A stretch of 34,609 bases of DNA from Bacillus sp. ISL-18 (GTDB lineage: Bacteria > Bacillota > Bacilli > Bacillales > Cytobacillaceae). The translations under genes were made by a program, and so were the position numbers. Location of the stretch: positions 1-34,609 of the forward strand of contig NZ_JAGGQG010000040.1 in NCBI RefSeq assembly GCF_018613415.1, in the 5' to 3' direction. Positions within the stretch are counted from its first letter, which is position 1. Every line of letters starts with the position of its first letter. The notes beneath the pieces were generated by a model, which made no database searches, was not told the DNA's origin, and was given only the letters and a program-made list of their open reading frames with translations. This document shows, one piece after another, positions 31,466 to 34,609 of this stretch.

Positions 31466-31948
31466 CTATTCGACTTGCTTGATATAATAATAGAAATTTG
31501 TTTTAGGGTCTACGGTCGGTTTTATATCGCCAGTCTCTGTTGAAATAACTTCACTTGGCTTCGTAGCTACTCCTAAATATAGTTCATACTTATTATTAGA
31601 AGTAGTTGTGAGTGTAGTATGAGTCTCTATATTATAATCTCTATACTTAAGAATTACTTTTTGAAGATTTCGTTCCCATTTATATTTATTGTCTTTTTGA
31701 AAAACTGTAGCAATACCTACTCCGTCACCTTCATTTGCATGGAACTTAAAGAGAATAATCTCTTCTTTATCAAGTTTTATTCTATCAATAATATCATTTG
31801 CTGAAATTTCTTCTTCTTTTAAAAGGTTAGTAATCATTTGTTTTTTGCTGTCAAACCATCTACTTGATTCAATACCACCTTCAACTTTTGTATTCGAACA
31901 GCCAAGTAAAGATAAAAGGATAAGTAAAACAGCCATAATCTTTTTCAT
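31466..31948 (-). CDS. Lipoprotein of unknown function, 160 aa
   Basis: The lipobox is LLSLLGCSN, giving a lipid-modified Cys17 after MKKIMAVLLILLSLLG. The mature part is a mixed alpha/beta domain (EEEISANDIIDRIKLDKEEI, LFKFHANEGDGVGIATVFQK, LYLGVATKPSEVIS). GGAGGT lies a few bases before the ATG. It precedes the secreted protein on the same strand with no terminator between, so they may form one transcript. The lipoprotein would be held on the outer membrane face. Function not recognised. Confidence 0.75.
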   Translation of the reverse strand: MKKIMAVLLILLSLLGCSNTKVEGGIESSRWFDSKKQMITNLLKEEEISANDIIDRIKLDKEEIILFKFHANEGDGVGIATVFQKDNKYKWERNLQKVILKYRDYNIETHTTLTTTSNNKYELYLGVATKPSEVISTETGDIKPTVDPKTNFYYYIKQVE

Positions 31949-32234
31949 AATATACCTCCATATATTCTATTTCTCGTATAAAGAAACACATTAGTTCTAA
32001 ATACTGGTCGTTGCTTTTTTACTGATAATCTCCTTTTGCATTTTTTGTTACCTAAGCTTATATTAAACATGAATGTAGAAAAATTCCTTATGTTTTTTCA
32101 AAAAAACAGAAAAAATTTTGTCAATTTTGCAAAGACAGCAACGATTTCAAGCATTGCCTTTCCTGATTTAATAACACTAGAGGTAATGGCAACACCCAAA
32201 ATAAAAATGAATGAGACTGTGCTACAGCAGGATG

Positions 32235-32268
32235 AAAACCCCGCCAGTTTCTTATAGGGTTTTTATTT
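32235..32268 (+). terminator. Terminator-like hairpin
   Basis: AAAACCC pairs with GGGTTTT over a 15-base loop with more T residues after it. No certain gene upstream. Confidence 0.5.
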
Positions 32269-32706
32269 TTCCTAAAGTTGCGAATTACAAAGAACATAGA
32301 TTTATGGGCTTGACCACGGACCAATAGGAGGGTATAATGTTGAACTTTTATTCTTGATTGCAATTAGACAAAGCTTTTCAAGAATTGATTGAAAGAGCTA
32401 AAAAACTCTCTTTCAGATAATGTCATCCTTGGTTTTTGTCCGCAAAACATTAGATATTAATTTATTAAGATTTTTGGATTTTCTTTAAAACGGTGTTTTT
32501 ATTGGGCGTTTAATTACTATTTAATTTTATTCAATTAGAAATTGAATGAGCGGCATGATGTAAACATTCTGCAATAAACTGGTATCTCTTAGGGATCATT
32601 TCTATTGCCTGTATGCGCTAAACATTTTTATCCAATTATCGTCCATTAAAAATAATTCAACTTTAATAATAAAAATCTTTATTGATCTCTGCGCTCATAT
32701 AGTAAA

Positions 32707-32749
32707 TTTTGAGGTCATCAAGGTCATTATGACCCAGGTGACCTCAAAA
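32707..32749. repeat. 43-bp two-tier dyad
   Basis: TTTTGAGGTCA and TGACCTCAAAA form the outer arms; GGTCAT T ATGACC forms an inner perfect dyad about the same centre (32728). The result is four GGTCA half-sites arranged symmetrically. Confidence 0.85.
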
Positions 32750-32916
32750 ATAAATAAAACGTAGTGTGTCGTTATTAAATAAGTCTCCGTAGGGTTAGCT
32801 GACTGAGAAAATAAAATGCACCTGTCCACATATATTTTTTTACTTAAAACTTCCCCCAAAACCTCCCCCAACAAATTGGGGGATAATACATTATTCTACA
32901 AAGCAGACAAAAATAA

Positions 32917-32965
32917 AAAACCCTAGAAGTTGAGTAATATCAACGATTCTAGGGTTTTCCTTTTT
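32917..32965 (+). terminator. Terminator-like hairpin
   Basis: AAAACCCTAGAA pairs with TTCTAGGGTTTT, with inner GTTGA/TCAAC, followed by CCTTTTT. No gene is recognised upstream. Confidence 0.75.
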
Positions 32966-33199
32966 GCATTTAACAACTCGTATTAATTAACGAAAGTAGC
33001 ACTCAACTAGCTGACCAAATTTTGTTTTTGCAGAACTAATTATACTACCCCGATTTAAAAATTTATGCATGAATGTTCGGCAACAAATTTTTATCTTATA
33101 CCCCATAATTTAATCCAGGTACATTGAAACTTTTATAGGATGGCTATTCTTTATTTTGATTTGATAGAAGGTACAATGGCGATTTTTTACTTTTATAAG

Positions 33200-33323
33200 T
33201 GTCTAAAAGTTGTAAGTTCTGTTCAGTGTGAAAAACAATTGTATTTTCACCTTTTTTATTTGTTATATTTGTCTAAAAGTTAGTATATAATTAATGTACA
33301 GGAAGTTATATATCTTTTAGACA
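33200..33323. promoter_or_regulatory. res-like recombination site and operator of the resolvase
   Basis: TGTCTAAAAG occurs at 33200-33209 and 33270-33279 in direct orientation and inverted (CTTTTAGACA) at 33314-33323. The last two form a 54-bp dyad that contains the likely -10 (TATAAT, 33286-33291) and ends just before the ribosome binding site. This is the layout of resolvase sub-sites through which small serine recombinases act and repress their own gene. Confidence 0.7.
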
Positions 33324-33335
33324 GGAGTGAGGGTA

Positions 33336-33896
33336 ATGGGGGAACTTATTGGATATGCAAGGGTAAGTACATTGGACCAGGATTATTCTCTCCAAGCTGA
33401 ACAGCTAGCAAAGTATGGCTGCTCTAAGATTTTTCAGGAAAAGAAAAGCGGAAAGAACACCGGACGTCCAGAACTAAAAAAAGCGTTGGAATATCTAAGG
33501 GAAGGTGACAAACTTGTCGTTTACAAGATTGACCGCTTGGCACGATCAACAAGAGATTTGCATAATATTGTTTATGACTTGCAGGAAAAGGGGATAGGTG
33601 TTGTTTTCATAAAAGAGCAAATTGATTTTTCAAGCGCTGCTGGAAAGCTAATGTTTACCATGCTGGGTGCTATAGCGGAATTTGAAAGGGATCTAATCAA
33701 CGAACGGACCAAAGAAGGGCGTGAAAGGGCAAGGGAACAAGGTAAGCATTTAGGAAGGAAAGGGCAGGATACAAAGGAAGTAAAAAGAGCATTAAAGCTA
33801 TTCGCTGAGCGAGAAAGGAATGGATTGAGCGTAAATGATATTTCAAAACAAACAGGCGTGCCACGCTCAACCATATACGCTAAAACAAAGGGATGA
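33336..33896 (+). CDS. Small serine recombinase (resolvase/invertase)
   Basis: A 186-residue site-specific recombinase of the Tn3 resolvase/Hin group. The catalytic domain starts MGELIGYARVST with the nucleophile Ser11. KLVVYKIDRLARSTRDL carries the active-site Asp-Arg-Arg block, and FTMLGAIAEFERDLINERT opens the long E helix. The C-terminal helix-turn-helix is GLSVNDISKQTGVPRSTIYA. The start is ATG 33336, eight bases after AGGAG; the frame could open at GTG 33327 over that site. It probably resolves multimers or inverts DNA at the TGTCTAAAAG sites directly upstream. Full length, so likely active. Confidence 0.92.
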   Translation: MGELIGYARVSTLDQDYSLQAEQLAKYGCSKIFQEKKSGKNTGRPELKKALEYLREGDKLVVYKIDRLARSTRDLHNIVYDLQEKGIGVVFIKEQIDFSSAAGKLMFTMLGAIAEFERDLINERTKEGRERAREQGKHLGRKGQDTKEVKRALKLFAERERNGLSVNDISKQTGVPRSTIYAKTKG

Positions 33897-34042
33897 TGGG
33901 GGCCAATATATAGTTGTAACAAGAAAGGAACAAGAGAGGAACAAGGGACAAAATAGAATAGAAAACAATCTTATTGAAAATGGACAAGTCTTCTTTTTTT
34001 AAAAAGAGAAATATACTAATTTAGTGCATGAAACTAAAGGAT

Positions 34043-34080
34043 GGCGATACTTCAAAAAAGGAAGGTCGCCTTTTTCCTTT
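34043..34080 (+). terminator. Terminator-like hairpin after the resolvase
   Basis: GGCGA pairs with TCGCC over an 18-base loop, followed by TTTTTCCTTTT. Confidence 0.6.
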
Positions 34081-34108
34081 TGTACAAGAAAGATTGTGAA
34101 ACTTTGTA

Positions 34109-34143
34109 CTTAAACTATCGATGCAGGTTTGTTGAAGAAGGTA
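34109..34143 (-). repeat. Short dispersed repeat, inverted copy E
   Basis: On the minus strand it reads CCTTCTTCAACAAACCTGC, identical over 19 bases to copy A at 27041, then diverges. Confidence 0.75.
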
Positions 34144-34229
34144 TTTATCATCTAATATTGAATAATTTGTTATAACAGAAAATGTAAAATTTTTAGTTTT
34201 GAGTTAATAAATACAAAGGAGGAATTAAA

Positions 34230-34609
34230 TTGAGCGAACTTAAACTGATTAATACTTACAAAAATGAGCTACTAAATTACTCTTTGGAACAGCTAAGATA
34301 TATTGATGAAGAAGGGGTTTGGTCCATCGGGCAAATGTATGATCATTTAATCCTTGTTGCCCATGAGTATCTAGATAATATGGAAAAATGCACTACTTTA
34401 AATGATGAACACCCCCTTGGGAAAACGGAGTTTGGTGAGCATTTATATAAAATCGGAGGGTTTCCGCCAATTAAAATTAGATTACCAGATGAACTAAATA
34501 CTCCACCTAATAATTCGGATAGCAAAGAGGATCTTATCGGCAGAATGGATCAAGTAATTCTAAGATTGAGCCAAGGGGAATCGAAAGTAGATCATATAAA
34601 CCCATAATA
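34230..34609 (+). CDS. DinB-family protein, partial
   Basis: At least 125 residues of a DinB/YfiT-like four-helix-bundle protein; the 3' end lies beyond the window. Helix 1 (LINTYKNELLNYSLEQLRYI) is followed by GVWSIGQMYDHLILVAHEYL, where the His in the Asp-His-Leu motif is the first metal ligand of the family. Members are metal-dependent enzymes or thiol-transferases, many of unknown role. The start is TTG 34230, seven bases after AAAGGAGG. Confidence 0.8.

Larger units (their letters stand above)
31949..33335. other. 1.4-kb region without a convincing gene
   Basis: Very AT-rich, with all frames broken. It contains two terminator-like hairpins (32235-32268 and 32917-32965), a 43-bp two-tier dyad (32707-32749), a C-rich hairpin (CCCCCAA/TTGGGGG, 32865-32882) and the res-like repeats before the resolvase. 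Around 32342-32390 a short frame reads LLFLIAIRQSFSRID and stops, possibly the scar of a transposase C-terminus. Confidence 0.6.
33897..34229. other. 333-base gap after the resolvase
   Basis: It holds a purine-rich stretch with AGGAACAAG twice (33926-33945), one terminator and an inverted copy of the dispersed repeat. No gene seen. Confidence 0.6.

Noticed and set aside
32036..32257. 73-codon plus-strand frame before a terminator-like hairpin
   Set aside because: The TTG start and inner ATGs lack a ribosome binding site, composition is like the non-coding surroundings, and no motif is seen.

Overview
The window reads as chromosomal DNA of a spore-forming low-GC Gram-positive of the Bacillaceae (Bacillus/Neobacillus/Mesobacillus type). 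The evidence is the strong AGGAGG-type ribosome binding sites, frequent TTG and GTG starts, the SinI/SinR pair, the spore-cortex deacetylase PdaA, and a gene order that largely follows the yfl-yfk-yfj block of Bacillus subtilis (second methionine aminopeptidase, yfkK, yfkI, yfkH, yfkF, yfkE, yfkD, yfjT-like, pdaA, TrmA-family methyltransferase). No rRNA or tRNA gene was seen.

Positions 1-333 hold five tandem 52-bp repeats. Positions 334-6180 carry an M29 aminopeptidase and an MFS exporter on the minus strand, then topB, a small conserved gene and a DUF1992 gene. Positions 6180-7229 form a compact regulatory module: a 32-residue membrane peptide, a cyclic di-GMP-I riboswitch placed directly before sinI, and sinR facing sinI across one shared terminator. 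SinI is the antagonist of the biofilm/motility repressor SinR, so this layout would link c-di-GMP to the SinI/SinR switch.

Positions 7551-17062 are the conserved housekeeping block: methionine aminopeptidase, yfkK, a putative general-stress pair (yfkI-yfkH), a ZosA-type metal ATPase with a Fur-family operator, MFS yfkF, the Ca2+/H+ antiporter yfkE, a YczE-like membrane protein, yfkD and a small SE1561-type gene. Positions 17192-24892 hold class I fumarase, a NERD-domain gene preceded by a phased TTGTAGAAT repeat array, pdaA, a cystine-type ABC transporter (tcyABC-like) and a 23S rRNA uracil methyltransferase.

From 24889 to the right end the DNA is accessory and decayed. It starts exactly at the 3' end of the rRNA methyltransferase gene with the C-terminal part of a large serine recombinase. 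Next comes an alpha/beta-hydrolase gene whose middle is flipped, then orphan small membrane proteins, a YolD-like gene under a LexA box, an XRE regulator divergent from a small operon of two ribbon-helix-helix-like proteins and a membrane zinc-ribbon protein, a secreted protein with a lipoprotein neighbour, about 1.4 kb without genes, a resolvase with res-like sites, and a DinB-family gene cut by the window end. Copies of one short dispersed repeat are scattered through this part. I read it as the mosaic remains of integrated elements.

The points most worth following up are the c-di-GMP riboswitch on sinI, the helically phased TTGTAGAAT array before the NERD gene, the flipped hydrolase segment beside the recombinase fragment, and the res-like site of the resolvase.
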